Below are positions 30,153-39,871 of a stretch of 64,000 bases of DNA, in pieces (the first letter of the stretch is position 1; each line of letters begins with the position of its first letter). The notes below the pieces were generated by a model. The model was given only the letters and a program-made list of their open reading frames with translations. It was not told the DNA's origin and ran no database searches. The position numbers and the translations under genes are program-made. The stretch is from assembly GCF_025791835.1 (NCBI RefSeq), contig NZ_JAOXLP010000003.1, positions 124,001-188,000 on the forward strand, read 5' to 3'. This stretch comes from Roseomonas xinghualingensis. Lineage in GTDB: Bacteria; Pseudomonadota; Alphaproteobacteria; Acetobacterales; Acetobacteraceae.

Positions 30153-31547
30153 ATGGCCGATCAATTCGACCTGGTGGTGGTGGGCGGCGGCCCCGGCGGC
30201 TATGTCGCGGCGATCCGCGCGTCGCAGCTGAAGATGAAGGTCGCGCTGGTGGAGCGCGAAAATCTCGGCGGCATCTGCCTGAACTGGGGATGCATCCCGA
30301 CCAAGGCGCTGCTGCGGGCCAGCGAAATCAACCACCTGCTGCACACGCTGGACGCCTATGGCTTCGCGGCCGACAACATCCGCTTCGATTTCCAGAAGGT
30401 GGTGAAGCGCTCCCGCGCGGTCGCCAATCAGCTTTCCTCCGGCGTGAAGGGGCTGATGAAGAAGAACAAGGTCACGGTCTATGACGGCATGGCCAAGCTG
30501 GCGGGGCCGGGCAAGCTTTCTGTCTCCAAGGATGGCAAGCCGGTGGCCGAGCTGGCGGCGAAGAACATCATCCTCGCCACCGGCGCCCGCGCCCGCGTGC
30601 TGCCGGGGATGGAGCCGGACGGGAAGCTGATCTGGTCGTACCGTGAGGCCCTGGTGCCGGATGCCATGCCGAAGTCGCTGATCGTCATCGGCTCGGGCGC
30701 GATCGGCAGCGAATTCGCCAGCTTCTACCTGAACATGGGCGCGCAGGTGACGCTGATCGAGGTGATGGACCGCATCCTGCCGGTGGAGGACGCGGAGATC
30801 AGCGCCTTCGTGCAGAAGGCCTTCACCAAGCAGAAGATGAACGTCCTGACCGGTGCCAAGGTGGGCAAGATCACCAAGGGCCCGGATTCGGTGACCGTCA
30901 GCGTCGAGGCGGGCGGCAAGACCCAGGAGATCACGGCCGACCGCCTGATCTCAGCCGTCGGCATCACCGGCAATGTCGAGGATCTCGGCCTCGAGGGCAC
31001 CAAGGTGAAGGTGGACCGCAGCCATATCGTCATCGATGAGATGTGCCGCACGGGCGAGCTGGGCATTTATGCGATTGGCGACGTGGCCGGCCCGCCCTGG
31101 CTGGCCCACAAGGCGTCGCACGAGGCCATCATCTGCGTGGAAGGCATTGCCGGCATGCATCCGCATCCACTGGATGCGCTGAACATCCCCGGCTGCACCT
31201 ATTGCCGCCCGCAGGTGGCCAGCGTCGGGCTGACCGAGGCACGAGCCAGGGAACTGGGCCATGAGGTCCGCATCGGCCGCTTCCCCTTCATCGGCAATGG
31301 CAAAGCCATCGCATTGGGCGAGCCCGAAGGCCTTGTGAAAACGGTGTTCGATGCGAAGACCGGTGAACTTCTGGGCGCCCATATGGTCGGCCCCGAGGTG
31401 ACGGAGATGATCCAGGGCTACACCATCGCCCGCACCCTGGAGACGACGGAGGCCGAGTTGATGCACACGGTCTTCCCGCATCCGACCGTCTCCGAAACCA
31501 TGCACGAAGCCGTGCTTGATGCTTACGGCCGGGTGATCCACATCTAG
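30153..31547 (+). CDS. lpdA: Dihydrolipoyl dehydrogenase (E3)
   Basis: Reoxidises the lipoyl groups of the PDH complex with FAD and NAD. 464 residues: FAD-binding VVVGGGPGGYVAAIRA, redox-active disulfide Cys42/Cys47 in GGICLNWGCIPTK, the NAD-binding VIGSGAIGSEFASFY, the second FAD site GIYAIGDVAGPPWLAHKA, and the catalytic His443/Glu448 in HTVFPHPTVSE. The TrpGly between the cysteines (LNWG rather than LNVG) is typical of the PDH-associated form. Preceded by GGAGG. It completes the pdh cluster. Confidence 0.97.
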   Translation: MADQFDLVVVGGGPGGYVAAIRASQLKMKVALVERENLGGICLNWGCIPTKALLRASEINHLLHTLDAYGFAADNIRFDFQKVVKRSRAVANQLSSGVKGLMKKNKVTVYDGMAKLAGPGKLSVSKDGKPVAELAAKNIILATGARARVLPGMEPDGKLIWSYREALVPDAMPKSLIVIGSGAIGSEFASFYLNMGAQVTLIEVMDRILPVEDAEISAFVQKAFTKQKMNVLTGAKVGKITKGPDSVTVSVEAGGKTQEITADRLISAVGITGNVEDLGLEGTKVKVDRSHIVIDEMCRTGELGIYAIGDVAGPPWLAHKASHEAIICVEGIAGMHPHPLDALNIPGCTYCRPQVASVGLTEARARELGHEVRIGRFPFIGNGKAIALGEPEGLVKTVFDAKTGELLGAHMVGPEVTEMIQGYTIARTLETTEAELMHTVFPHPTVSETMHEAVLDAYGRVIHI

Positions 31548-31613
31548 GGGCCAGACCCGCTCCCACCCCTATCGCCGCGTCCCTGCCCGGGATGCGGCCG
31601 AAGGAAGAAGCCT

Positions 31614-32699
31614 ATGGCCACCCGAATCCTGGTGGATCACCGCGCCGGCGGCGCCACCGCCGCTGGCGCCCCTGCCGAGCCGACCCTTGTGGCTGCCTCC
31701 GTGGCACCGGCCTTGCCGCCGCAGATCGCCCGGATCGTGCCCAGCGCCGCGCCTGCGCCCCTCCGCCATCCGGAGAAGGCGAACCGGCCAGACAATCCCA
31801 TCAAGCGCAAGCCGGACTGGATCCGGGTGAAGGCTCCGACTCACCCGGTCTATCACGAGACCCGTAAGCTGATGCGGGACAACAAGCTCGTCACGGTCTG
31901 CGAGGAGGCGGCCTGCCCGAATATCGGGGAGTGCTGGTCCCAGCGCCACGCCACCATGATGATCATGGGCGAGATCTGCACGCGGGCCTGCTCCTTCTGC
32001 AATATCACCACGGGCATGCCCAAGGCGCTGGACCTCGATGAGCCACGCCGGGTGGGGGATGCCGTGGCGGCCCTGGGCCTGCGGCATGTGGTCATCACCT
32101 CGGTGGACCGGGACGACCTGAAGGATGGCGGCGCCGGGCATTTCGCCCGCACCATCGCCTCGATCCGTGCCGCCGCCCCCGGCACCACCATCGAGATCCT
32201 GACCCCGGATTTCCTGCGCAAGCCCGGCGCCCTTGAGGTGGTGGTGGAGGCCCGGCCGGACGTCTTCAACCACAATCTGGAGACGGTGCCGCGCCTTTAT
32301 CCGACGATCCGCCCTGGCGCGCGTTACTATCATTCGCTCCGGCTGCTGGATGAGGTGAAGCAGCTGGATCCCGGCATCTTCACCAAATCCGGCGTAATGG
32401 TCGGGCTGGGTGAAGCGCGCATGGAGGTATTGCAGGTCATGGATGACATGCGCTCCGCCGAGATCGATTTCCTGACCATCGGCCAGTACCTGCAACCAAC
32501 AGTGAAGCATGCCGCCGTGGACCGCTTTGTAGAGCCCTCCGAGTTCGAGGATTACGCCCGCCTTGCCCGTGCCAAGGGCTTCCTGCTGGTTTCCGCCACG
32601 CCGCTGACCCGCTCCTCCTATCATGCGGACCAGGATTTCGCGGCGCTGCGCGCGGCGCGGGATGCCTCGCTTGGCCGCAGCCCCGCGACGGCCGCCTGA
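31614..32699 (+). CDS. lipA: Lipoyl synthase LipA
   Basis: Radical SAM enzyme that inserts the two sulfurs into octanoyl groups on lipoyl domains, here encoded beside its PDH substrates. 361 residues. The two clusters are complete: auxiliary cluster Cys96/Cys101/Cys107 and radical-SAM Cys122/Cys126/Cys129 (CTRACSFC). The conserved core begins at about residue 50 ([13 protein letters not shown]), so about 48 extra Ala/Pro-rich residues precede it; the ATG has an AAGGA-type SD, so the extension looks real. lipB is not in the window. Its stop shares one base with the next start. Confidence 0.96.
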   Translation: MATRILVDHRAGGATAAGAPAEPTLVAASVAPALPPQIARIVPSAAPAPLRHPEKANRPDNPIKRKPDWIRVKAPTHPVYHETRKLMRDNKLVTVCEEAACPNIGECWSQRHATMMIMGEICTRACSFCNITTGMPKALDLDEPRRVGDAVAALGLRHVVITSVDRDDLKDGGAGHFARTIASIRAAAPGTTIEILTPDFLRKPGALEVVVEARPDVFNHNLETVPRLYPTIRPGARYYHSLRLLDEVKQLDPGIFTKSGVMVGLGEARMEVLQVMDDMRSAEIDFLTIGQYLQPTVKHAAVDRFVEPSEFEDYARLARAKGFLLVSATPLTRSSYHADQDFAALRAARDASLGRSPATAA

Positions 32700-33178
32700 T
32701 GCCCACCCACGCGGAAAAGAAGCGGCTTCCCTACACCCAGGAGCAGATGTTCGACCTGGTGGCGGATGTGCGCCGCTACCCGGAGTTCCTGCCCTGGTGC
32801 GTGGGCGCCCAGGTGGTGTCCCGCACTGACAGCGAGCTGATCGCGGACCTGACCATCGGCTTCAAGATGTTCCGCGAGACCTTCCGCAGCCGCGTGACGC
32901 TGGACCGGCCGCAGCACGTCCATGTTGAATATCTCACCGGCCCCTTCCGCTACCTGAACAACCACTGGCGGTTCGCACCGGCGCCAGGGGGCACGGATGT
33001 CGATTTCTTCGTCGACTTCGAGTTCAAGTCGCGCCTGCTGCAGGCGGTGATCGGCACCGTGTTCAACGAGGCGGTACGACTGATGGTGCGCGCCTTCGAG
33101 CGGCGGGCGATGGCCCTCTACGGCCGGGAGCGTCCCGGCGCCAATCTCTCGGCGCGGCCGCAGCCCCGCCAGGGCTGA
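32699..33178 (+). CDS. Coq10/RatA-family START-domain protein
   Basis: 159-residue SRPBCC/START-like protein: KRLPYTQEQMFDLVADVRRYPEFLPWCVGA is the characteristic N terminus, followed by a TFRSRVTLDRPQHVHVEYLTGPFRYLNNHW strand series and FVDFEFKSRLLQ. Family members bind coenzyme Q (Coq10) or, in E. coli RatA, were linked to ribosome association; in an alphaproteobacterium next to respiratory-carbon genes the ubiquinone-binding role is more likely, but this is inference. The ATG overlaps the lipA stop by one base, an arrangement seen in related genomes. Confidence 0.87.
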   Translation: MPTHAEKKRLPYTQEQMFDLVADVRRYPEFLPWCVGAQVVSRTDSELIADLTIGFKMFRETFRSRVTLDRPQHVHVEYLTGPFRYLNNHWRFAPAPGGTDVDFFVDFEFKSRLLQAVIGTVFNEAVRLMVRAFERRAMALYGRERPGANLSARPQPRQG

Positions 33179-33245
33179 TCCCCCCTCTGGCGGTGGGCCC
33201 CGGCCCCTGGCAGAACCCTTCCGTTCCGCTGCGGAGAAGTTTGCC

Positions 33246-34310
33246 ATGGTCCATGCTCCTGAGCGCCCCGCCCCCGGCGCGCCGCCCGTCCGCATCAACC
33301 TTTATTCCGATACGCAGACGCGCCCGACCGCTGCGATGAAGGCTGCGATGATGGCGGCGGAGGTGGGCGACGAGCAGTATGGCGACGACCCGACGGTCCA
33401 TGCGCTCTGCGACCGCATGGCGGCGCTGCTGGGCAAGGAGGCGGCGATGTTCCTGCCGTCCGGCACCATGTGCAACGTGGTCGCGCTCAACACCCATTGC
33501 CGGAACGGCGATGAGGTAGTGGCGCATGAGAGCGCGCATATCCTGACCAGCGAGGGCGGCAGCCACGCCGCCATCGCCGGCGTGCAGATCAACCCGCTGC
33601 GCGGCCCGCGCGGCATGTTCGATGCGGACGAGCTGCGCCGCGCCATTCGCGCCCGCAGCCGGTATGCGCCGCCCCAGACGCTGCTGGAGATCGAGCAGAC
33701 CGCCAATATTGGTGGCGGCACTGTCTGGCCGGTGAATCTGCTGGGTGAGTTGACGGAAATCGCGCATGAGCAAGGCTGGTCCACCCATATGGATGGCGCC
33801 CGGCTGATGAATGCATGCGTGGCCGCCGGTATTCCGGCCACCGAGATGTGCGCGGGATTTGACAGCGTCTGGCTGGACTTCACCAAGGGCCTCGGCGCGC
33901 CGCTGGGGGCCGTGCTGGCGGGATCGGAGGAGTTCATCGGCCGTGCCTGGCGTTGGAAGCAGAGGCTCGGCGGTTCAATGCGCCAGGCTGGCATCTGCGC
34001 CGCTGCCTGCCTTTATGCGCTGGACCACAATATCGACCGCTTGGCGGATGACCATGCCAATGCGCGCGCGCTGGCGGCGGGGCTGCGTCAGATCGAAGGC
34101 GTGGCCGTGGAGCAGCCGGAGACGAACCTCGTCTATTTCGATCCGTCTGGGGCCGGCATGAATGCCGCCACGCTGCAGGCGGCGCTGCGGGCGGAGGGCA
34201 TCGCTGTCAGTGCCCTGGGTGGGCGCCTGCGCGCCTGCACTCATCTGGATGTCGCCGCGCCGATGATCGACGAGACGCTGGAGGCTATTCGCCGGCTGCT
34301 ACGCTCCTGA
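33246..34310 (+). CDS. ltaE: Low-specificity L-threonine aldolase
   Basis: PLP enzyme cleaving L-threonine/allo-threonine to glycine and acetaldehyde. 354 residues, fold type I: NLYSDTQTRPTAAM, GDEQYGDDPTV, LPSGTMCNVVAL, ENT-like LEIEQTANIGGGTVWP, HMDGARLMNA, and the PLP lysine Lys214 in DFTKGLGAPLGA. GGAG lies nine bases before the ATG. The 3' end overlaps the convergent acetyltransferase gene by 26 bases, with no room for a terminator. Confidence 0.93.
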   Translation: MVHAPERPAPGAPPVRINLYSDTQTRPTAAMKAAMMAAEVGDEQYGDDPTVHALCDRMAALLGKEAAMFLPSGTMCNVVALNTHCRNGDEVVAHESAHILTSEGGSHAAIAGVQINPLRGPRGMFDADELRRAIRARSRYAPPQTLLEIEQTANIGGGTVWPVNLLGELTEIAHEQGWSTHMDGARLMNACVAAGIPATEMCAGFDSVWLDFTKGLGAPLGAVLAGSEEFIGRAWRWKQRLGGSMRQAGICAAACLYALDHNIDRLADDHANARALAAGLRQIEGVAVEQPETNLVYFDPSGAGMNAATLQAALRAEGIAVSALGGRLRACTHLDVAAPMIDETLEAIRRLLRS

Positions 34311-34812
34311 GGGCGGGGGAGGGGGCGGCCGCCCCGGAGAGGAGCGCGTCCATGGCGCGCGCCTCGATCCGGTAATAGGTCCGGGCGACAACCCGGCTGC
34401 CGATCCCGTCATAGAGGCGGCGCGCGGGCAGGTTCTGGGAATCCGTGGTCCAGTCCAGGGCGCAGAAGCCGCCCTCCCGGACCAGTTGGGCGGCGCCGAC
34501 GACCAGCGCGTGGCCTACGCCCTTTCGGCGTGCGCGAGCCGAGACGAAGAGGTCCCGGATGTAGAGGGATTGGCGCAACTCGGCGGCCGGCAGCATCACG
34601 TTCAGCACGCAGGAGCCGATGACCGCGCCCTCATGGAGCGCGAGGAGAGTGCGGGGGTTGAAGCCTTCCGGAGGAAGGTTGCAAAGGAGGCGTGCGGCCT
34701 TCAGCGCTTCAGCTTCCGGAACAGGGGCTGCATAATAGGCCTGCATCTCGGCCAACAGGGCCGCGAGCGATGCCTCGTCGGCTGAAGCCGCGGGCCGGAC
34801 GTGCAGGGTCAT
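34285..34812 (-). CDS. GNAT-family N-acetyltransferase
   Basis: 175 residues (188 if the ATG at 34851 is used instead). GNAT motifs: VRPAASADEASLAALLAEM, LYIRDLFVSARARRKGVGHALV with the acetyl-CoA loop, and CALDWTTDSQNLPARRLYDGIG near the end. The substrate cannot be inferred. Monocistronic on the minus strand, with 173 bases to the next gene upstream on that side; its end overlaps the end of ltaE. Confidence 0.82.
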   Translation of the reverse strand: MTLHVRPAASADEASLAALLAEMQAYYAAPVPEAEALKAARLLCNLPPEGFNPRTLLALHEGAVIGSCVLNVMLPAAELRQSLYIRDLFVSARARRKGVGHALVVGAAQLVREGGFCALDWTTDSQNLPARRLYDGIGSRVVARTYYRIEARAMDALLSGAAAPSPALRSVAAGE

Positions 34813-35025
34813 GCTGATGTCATCCGCGGCATAACCAAGATGGGTGACCATTGCGATGGCTGCTCTGCGTCATCCATCTCCCGCATTCTTGCCTCCCTGA
34901 CAGTTCGATGCGCTGGTCTGCCGCGTAACAGACTCGCCACTCTCCGAACTTAACGTGCTTAACCAGCTTTCAGGCAATACGGTGCCGGAAACATATCGGT
35001 CAGGGTATCCCTGCTCCGCTCCAGG

Positions 35026-35520
35026 TCAGTTGGGGAATGTGCCATCCATGGCAAGCTGAAGCGCCACCTTCACCGTCTCAGCCCGCACTGTGTCGCGGTC
35101 ACCCGGAAAGATGTGCTGTTGCACCCGGGTGCTGCCATCGCGCTGTGCCATGCCGATGAAGACGAGGCCCACTGGCTTCGCGGCACTGCCGCCTCCCGGT
35201 CCAGCAATTCCCGTGGTTGAAACGGCGAGATCCGCGCCGGTCTCCCGCAGCGCCCCCAGAGCCATTTGGCGGGCGCATTCCTCCGAGACGGCGCCAACAT
35301 CGGACAGCACCGCCTCGGGCACGTCCAGGAAGCGCATCTTCATGGCGTTGGAATAGGTCACGAGCCCACCCAGCACCACGTCAGAGGAGCCCGGAACGGC
35401 GGTCAGCGCGGCGGAGACGAGACCGCCGGTGCAGGATTCGGCTGTGGCAATGGTGAGGCTGCGCTGCCGCAGCAGGGTCAGCAGGGTGGCGGCGGCCTCG
35501 ATGGTGGAGGGCGGCAGCAT
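35026..35520 (-). CDS. CinA-family protein, stand-alone C-terminal domain (PncC)
   Basis: 164 residues, corresponding to only the C-terminal amidohydrolase domain of CinA. ATAESCTGGLVSAALTAVPGSS with the catalytic Ser, VSEECARQMA and STTGIAGPGGGSAAKPVGLVFI are diagnostic. This domain deamidates nicotinamide mononucleotide in pyridine-nucleotide salvage. The N-terminal MoaB-like CinA domain is absent. Its ATG overlaps the pgpA stop by one base, making it the last gene of the slt-hydrolase-pgpA-cinA cluster when read on the minus strand. Confidence 0.92.
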   Translation of the reverse strand: MLPPSTIEAAATLLTLLRQRSLTIATAESCTGGLVSAALTAVPGSSDVVLGGLVTYSNAMKMRFLDVPEAVLSDVGAVSEECARQMALGALRETGADLAVSTTGIAGPGGGSAAKPVGLVFIGMAQRDGSTRVQQHIFPGDRDTVRAETVKVALQLAMDGTFPN

Positions 35521-35957
35521 CAGGGCAGCCCCGCCGCCCGCGCGGCCAGCAGGACGCCGCCGGCCAGGATCCCCGCCAGAATGTCATCCAGCATCACGCC
35601 AAGGCTCCCTCCCATCCGATCGGCCCAGCCGACAGGGCCTGGCTTGAGGATATCCGCCAGGCGGAAGAGCGCGAAGCCCGCCAGTACCCACCAGAAGGAG
35701 GCATCTGGTGGAAGCGCGGCCAGGGTGAGGCACTGCCCGGCGGCCTCATCCGCCACGACCCAGCCGGGATCCTCCCGCGCCTCGGGCAGATGCGAGACGG
35801 CCCAGAACCCAGCGAGCGAGAAGGCGATGCCGAGGGCAAGGCACCACCAGGGGCCCAGAAGCACCGCCGGCAGCACCACCAACGACCCCCAGGTGCCGGG
35901 TGCGATACGCAGCCGCCCCACCCCGCAGAGGGTGGCGACGGCCATGGCGGGGGGCAT
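35520..35957 (-). CDS. pgpA: Phosphatidylglycerophosphatase A
   Basis: Membrane phosphatase that dephosphorylates phosphatidylglycerol phosphate to phosphatidylglycerol. 145 residues: GVGRLRIAPGTWGSL near the N terminus, several hydrophobic helices, WVVADEAAGQ with the conserved acidic pair, FRLADILKPGPVGWADRMGGSLGVMLDD with the DD/metal residues. Overlaps its neighbours by one base on each side. Pairing of pgpA with cinA is common in proteobacteria. Confidence 0.94.
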   Translation of the reverse strand: MPPAMAVATLCGVGRLRIAPGTWGSLVVLPAVLLGPWWCLALGIAFSLAGFWAVSHLPEAREDPGWVVADEAAGQCLTLAALPPDASFWWVLAGFALFRLADILKPGPVGWADRMGGSLGVMLDDILAGILAGGVLLAARAAGLP

Positions 35958-36802
35958 CAGGGAATCCGGTCCAGGAAATGGTCGAGGGGCCGCACGACCT
36001 CCGGCTCCTCCAGCGTGGGGCAGTGCCCGGCACCTGGGAGGGTGATGAGTTCCAGATCCGGCTTGTCCCGCACCATGGCGCGGACAGTATCGGCGGCCAG
36101 GAACTCGCTCGCCTCGGCCCAGACCAGCATGCCGGGGATGGGGCGCAGCCCACGGAAGGCCGGGCCGAGATCGGGCGTTCCGCCGGCCACGTTCATCGCC
36201 TGCTGGATACGCGTGTCCCAGCGTGGATGAAGCAGCCCGTCCTCGCCTGGCTTGTAGGTGAGGGAGGCGAAATGACGCCAGGCTTCCTCATCCGGGAGGG
36301 GAATACGCGGCATTACCGTGCGGAGATAGGTGATTGCCTCCTCGATGGAGGCGAAGCCCGGATCATGCCCGGCGAAGCCGCCGACAAGCTCGATCCCGCC
36401 CGGATCGATCCGCGGGCCGATATCGTTCAGCACCACGGCGCGCAGCAGGGTGGGACGGAGCATGGAGAGAACCATGGCCATCAGCCCGCCGAAGGAGGTG
36501 CCGATCACCACCGCCCGTGGCAGGTGCAGCGCCGCGCAGGCATCCAGGATATCGGCCACCGCGCGATCCGGGCGGTAGCGGGAGAGATCCTCGCTCCGCG
36601 CGCTGTCGCCATGGCCCATGTAGTCCAGCGCCACGATACGGCGCTTGCCCGCATGGCGCTCGGCGAGGAGGGCGTAATCCCAGGCGGTGCGGCAGATGCC
36701 GGTAAGGCAGAGGAGCGGGGTGCGGGATTCGTCCCCCGCCCAGTCCAGGGCGTTCAGTGCCAGCCCGTCCCGCGCCGCGACGCGGCGGATCACTGGCATC
36801 AT
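35957..36802 (-). CDS. Alpha/beta hydrolase
   Basis: 281 residues with the alpha/beta-hydrolase fold: LLCLTGICRTAWDY oxyanion region (the usual HG is replaced), DYMGHGDSAR, nucleophile Ser103 in VVIGTSFGGLM and a His260 in PGAGHCPTLEEP. The expected catalytic acid falls in VWAEASEFLA where an Asp is usual, so a Glu may serve. The substrate is unknown. Overlaps the transglycosylase stop/start by four bases and pgpA by one. Confidence 0.85.
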   Translation of the reverse strand: MMPVIRRVAARDGLALNALDWAGDESRTPLLCLTGICRTAWDYALLAERHAGKRRIVALDYMGHGDSARSEDLSRYRPDRAVADILDACAALHLPRAVVIGTSFGGLMAMVLSMLRPTLLRAVVLNDIGPRIDPGGIELVGGFAGHDPGFASIEEAITYLRTVMPRIPLPDEEAWRHFASLTYKPGEDGLLHPRWDTRIQQAMNVAGGTPDLGPAFRGLRPIPGMLVWAEASEFLAADTVRAMVRDKPDLELITLPGAGHCPTLEEPEVVRPLDHFLDRIP

Positions 36803-38808
36803 CGGGCGGTCATCCAGGGCTTCAGCGGATGTGGCAGGGTGGCAGTGGCGGCGTCACGCGCGCGGTAGACCACAACATTCTCCACCACGCGCTGCACATA
36901 GTTCCGGGTTTCGGAAAAGGGGATCAGCTCGATCCAGTCGATCACGTCGATGCCGCCCTCTCCGGGTGTGCCATTGGTCGCGAGCCATTCATCCACCCGC
37001 CTCGGGCCGGCGTTATAGGCTGCCGCAGCCAGGGCGAGGTTGCCGCTGAAGCGATCCAGCTGGTCCGCGAGGTATTGCGAGCCGAGCCGCATGTTGTGGC
37101 TGGGATCGGTGGTCAGCCATCCCGGCTGGTGCGGGACGCCGATCCTGCGGGCCACCCCGGCGGCGGTGGTCGGCAGAAGCTGCATGAGGCCGCGCGCGTT
37201 GGCGCCGGAAACGGCCTCGGGATCGAAATTGCTTTCCTGCCGCGTGATGGCGTTGGTGATGGCCGGTTCCAGCCCACCCTGGCTTGGCGCGGGATAGGGG
37301 GTGGGCCAGCCCTCGGGCAGCAGCATTACCCCATCGGCCCCCGCGCGGCGGGCGATCCAGACGGCGAAGTCCGGCCGGCCGAGCGTCATGCCCAGCCGCG
37401 CGATCAGAACGCGGTCCGCCGGATCGGGGGAGAGCTCCTCCATCCGGAGCAGGAACAAGCGCGCGCGGCGGTAGTCGCCGAGATCGGCCAGGGCGGTGGC
37501 GGCCAGGGCCAGCTCCCGCCCAAGGAAGAGACGCGACGTCTCCTCCGTCGGCTGTGGCGGGGCGATGGCGCGGATGCGGGCGGAAAGGCGGGCCTCGTCC
37601 TCCCCCAGCGCCAGGGCGGCCAGCTGCCCGTAGAAGGCGGTGCCGAGCAGCGCCGCTTCCCCGTATTTCGTCCGAGCGCGGGCCGCATCGCTGCCTGTCA
37701 GGGCACGACCTTCCCAATAGGCAGCGCGGGCGCGGGTGATGACGCTGGCGCTGTTGCCGCCCAGCAGGGCGAAATGGCGAGCGGCGAGGCCAGGCTGGTT
37801 CAGCCGGCGCAGGGCGATCCAGCCGGCCATGAATTCGGCGTCCAGGCGGGGTTCGCCTTCCGTCTGCCCATGCTGGGCGGCGGTCTGGTAGGCGAGCTGG
37901 TCCTGGCCGAGGCGCAGCAGCTTGCGGGCCAGGACATTGCGTTCGGCCCAGATCGCACGGGCCGCATCGGGCGCCAGGTCGCGCTGCAGCGGCGCGGCGG
38001 CGGCCCAGGCGGCGGCGGCCTCGGCGTCGCGGTCCTGGCGACGCAGCATGCGGGCACTGGCTGCGAGGATGCCGAGGTCGTCCGCCTTGACCACCGGTTG
38101 CCCTTGCTCTGCGGCCAAGGCCAGCCGGGCATCCGCCAGAGGGCGGCGGGAGGGATCGAGCCAGGCAGCAGCGCGGGTGGCGTCATTGAGGTCACGGGAG
38201 AGGAAGAGGCGGTCGAAACGGCGCCAGCGGTCCTCTGCCGTTAGGATGGTGGCGTTGCGCTCGGCGAAGCCGGCCTCGGCGGCGGCGTCGCCGAAGCCTT
38301 CGGCCCAGGCCCCGCGCAGGATGGCCGTGGCGCGGGCCTGCTCCCCGGCTCGCAGCAGGGCATCGGCATGGCGCTGCGCGCCGTCCAGGGTGGCGGCCGG
38401 GGTGCGGGCGAAATGGGCCAGGGCGCGGGCATCGTCCGGATCGGCCGCCAGTGCTTCTTCAGCCCGGATCGCCAGGGTCCTGGGCAGGGGCCAGTCGGGG
38501 TTCTCGGCGATCCAGGCCGCCAGCTCAGGGCCGGTGCCCTGGCCACGGGTGGAGAGACGCAGCCAGAGAGCGATCTTCCGGACCAGCGGGTCGGCCTGAG
38601 TGGCTGCCGCTGCGGCGGCATCGTGGCGGCCGCCATTGGCCGCGGCGAGGGCTGTCCGCCCGGCGGAGCGCTGTGCCTCATTGGCCCAGGGCTGGGCCAT
38701 GACAGGGGAGGCCAGGGGCGCGGCCAGTCCGAGCAGCAGGGCGAGGCCGGGGGCGATCCGCTTGGCGAGGAGGCTCCCGGCAGGGCGGGACAGGTCCGTC
38801 AGGGGCAT
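36799..38808 (-). CDS. Soluble lytic murein transglycosylase (Slt type)
   Basis: 669-residue periplasmic enzyme that cleaves peptidoglycan with formation of 1,6-anhydroMurNAc. N-terminal signal peptide (RIAPGLALLLGLAAPLASPVMA, cut about residue 38), then an alpha-helical superhelix (TPR-like, U-shaped domain) to about residue 505, then the SLT domain with catalytic Glu525 in ITRQESNFDPEAVSG, ARGLMQLLPTTA, MRLGSQYLADQL and ALAAAAYNAGP. ATG at 38808 yields the signal peptide; a frame extending to 39930 is antisense to dapA. Divergent from dapA over 180 bases. Confidence 0.93.
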   Translation of the reverse strand: MPLTDLSRPAGSLLAKRIAPGLALLLGLAAPLASPVMAQPWANEAQRSAGRTALAAANGGRHDAAAAAATQADPLVRKIALWLRLSTRGQGTGPELAAWIAENPDWPLPRTLAIRAEEALAADPDDARALAHFARTPAATLDGAQRHADALLRAGEQARATAILRGAWAEGFGDAAAEAGFAERNATILTAEDRWRRFDRLFLSRDLNDATRAAAWLDPSRRPLADARLALAAEQGQPVVKADDLGILAASARMLRRQDRDAEAAAAWAAAAPLQRDLAPDAARAIWAERNVLARKLLRLGQDQLAYQTAAQHGQTEGEPRLDAEFMAGWIALRRLNQPGLAARHFALLGGNSASVITRARAAYWEGRALTGSDAARARTKYGEAALLGTAFYGQLAALALGEDEARLSARIRAIAPPQPTEETSRLFLGRELALAATALADLGDYRRARLFLLRMEELSPDPADRVLIARLGMTLGRPDFAVWIARRAGADGVMLLPEGWPTPYPAPSQGGLEPAITNAITRQESNFDPEAVSGANARGLMQLLPTTAAGVARRIGVPHQPGWLTTDPSHNMRLGSQYLADQLDRFSGNLALAAAAYNAGPRRVDEWLATNGTPGEGGIDVIDWIELIPFSETRNYVQRVVENVVVYRARDAATATLPHPLKPWMTAR

Positions 38809-38988
38809 GGGCAGGCTCCGGCGGTGGGCCGCCGCAAACTCGGGCCAGGGCGGCTTGCTGGCAAGTCCTGGAACGTAACCGGGCTTCGCCCTTGTTCCGA
38901 AGGGGCCTCCCGCGTAATCGGAGGGGGCTTGCTGGCGCGCCGCGCGCCGGCACCCCATATCCGTCGCCGGTCCGCAGGAAACGCTACC

Positions 38989-39867
38989 ATGTTCAAGGGT
39001 TCGCTTGTCGCCCTCATCACGCCCATGACCAAGGACGGCAAGCTGGACGAGCGCGCCTTCCAGGATTTCGTCGCCTGGCAGGTGGCTGAGGGCACGCAGG
39101 GGCTGATCCCCGTCGGCACCACCGGCGAGAGCCCGACCCTGTCCCATGAGGAGCACCAGCGGGTGGTGGAGCTCTGCGTCGAGGCCGCTAGCGGCAAGGT
39201 GCCGGTGATTGCCGGCGCCGGCTCCAACAGCACCGCCGAGGCCGTGGCGCTGACCCACCATGCCAAGGAGGCGGGCGCCGATGCCGCCCTGATCGTGACG
39301 CCCTATTACAACAAGCCCACGCAGGAGGGCATGTACCTGCACTTCAAGACGATCGCGGATTCCGTCGATCTGCCAATCGTCATCTACAACATCCCCCCGC
39401 GCAGCGTGATCGACATGAGCGTCGAGACCATGGCGCGGCTGGCGAAGCATCCCAACATCATCGGCGTGAAGGACGCGACCGCGAATCTGGCCCGCCCGCT
39501 GCACACGCGCGCAGCCTGCGGCTCGGATTTCTGCCAGCTTTCCGGCGAGGATCACACGGCGCTGGCCTTCCTGGCCGCCGGCGGCGCCGGCTGCATCAGC
39601 GTGACGGCCAATATTGCCCCGCGCCTGTGCCGCGAGATGCATGACGCCTGGGCCGATGGCCGCGTGAAGGACGCCATGGCGATCCAGGATCGGCTGGTGC
39701 CGGTGCATGACGCCATGTTCTGCGAGACCTCGCCCGGTCCGGTGAAGTACGCCGCCAGCCTGCTCGGAAAGGGCAGCGATTTCTGCCGCCTTCCCATGGC
39801 CCCCATCGCCGATGCGTCGCGGGAGCGGGTGCGCGCCGCGATGGCCGGCGCGGGGCTGCTGAACTGA
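38989..39867 (+). CDS. dapA: 4-hydroxy-tetrahydrodipicolinate synthase
   Basis: Condenses pyruvate and aspartate semialdehyde in the lysine/diaminopimelate pathway. 292-residue TIM barrel: LVALITPMTKDG, PVGTTGESPTLSHEEH with Thr44/Thr45, TPYYNKPTQEGMY, Tyr133 in VIYNIPPRS and Schiff-base Lys161 in GVKDATAN. ATG at 38989 fits the family N terminus. The smpB ATG follows four bases after the stop. Confidence 0.97.
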   Translation: MFKGSLVALITPMTKDGKLDERAFQDFVAWQVAEGTQGLIPVGTTGESPTLSHEEHQRVVELCVEAASGKVPVIAGAGSNSTAEAVALTHHAKEAGADAALIVTPYYNKPTQEGMYLHFKTIADSVDLPIVIYNIPPRSVIDMSVETMARLAKHPNIIGVKDATANLARPLHTRAACGSDFCQLSGEDHTALAFLAAGGAGCISVTANIAPRLCREMHDAWADGRVKDAMAIQDRLVPVHDAMFCETSPGPVKYAASLLGKGSDFCRLPMAPIADASRERVRAAMAGAGLLN

Positions 39868-39871
39868 GAAC

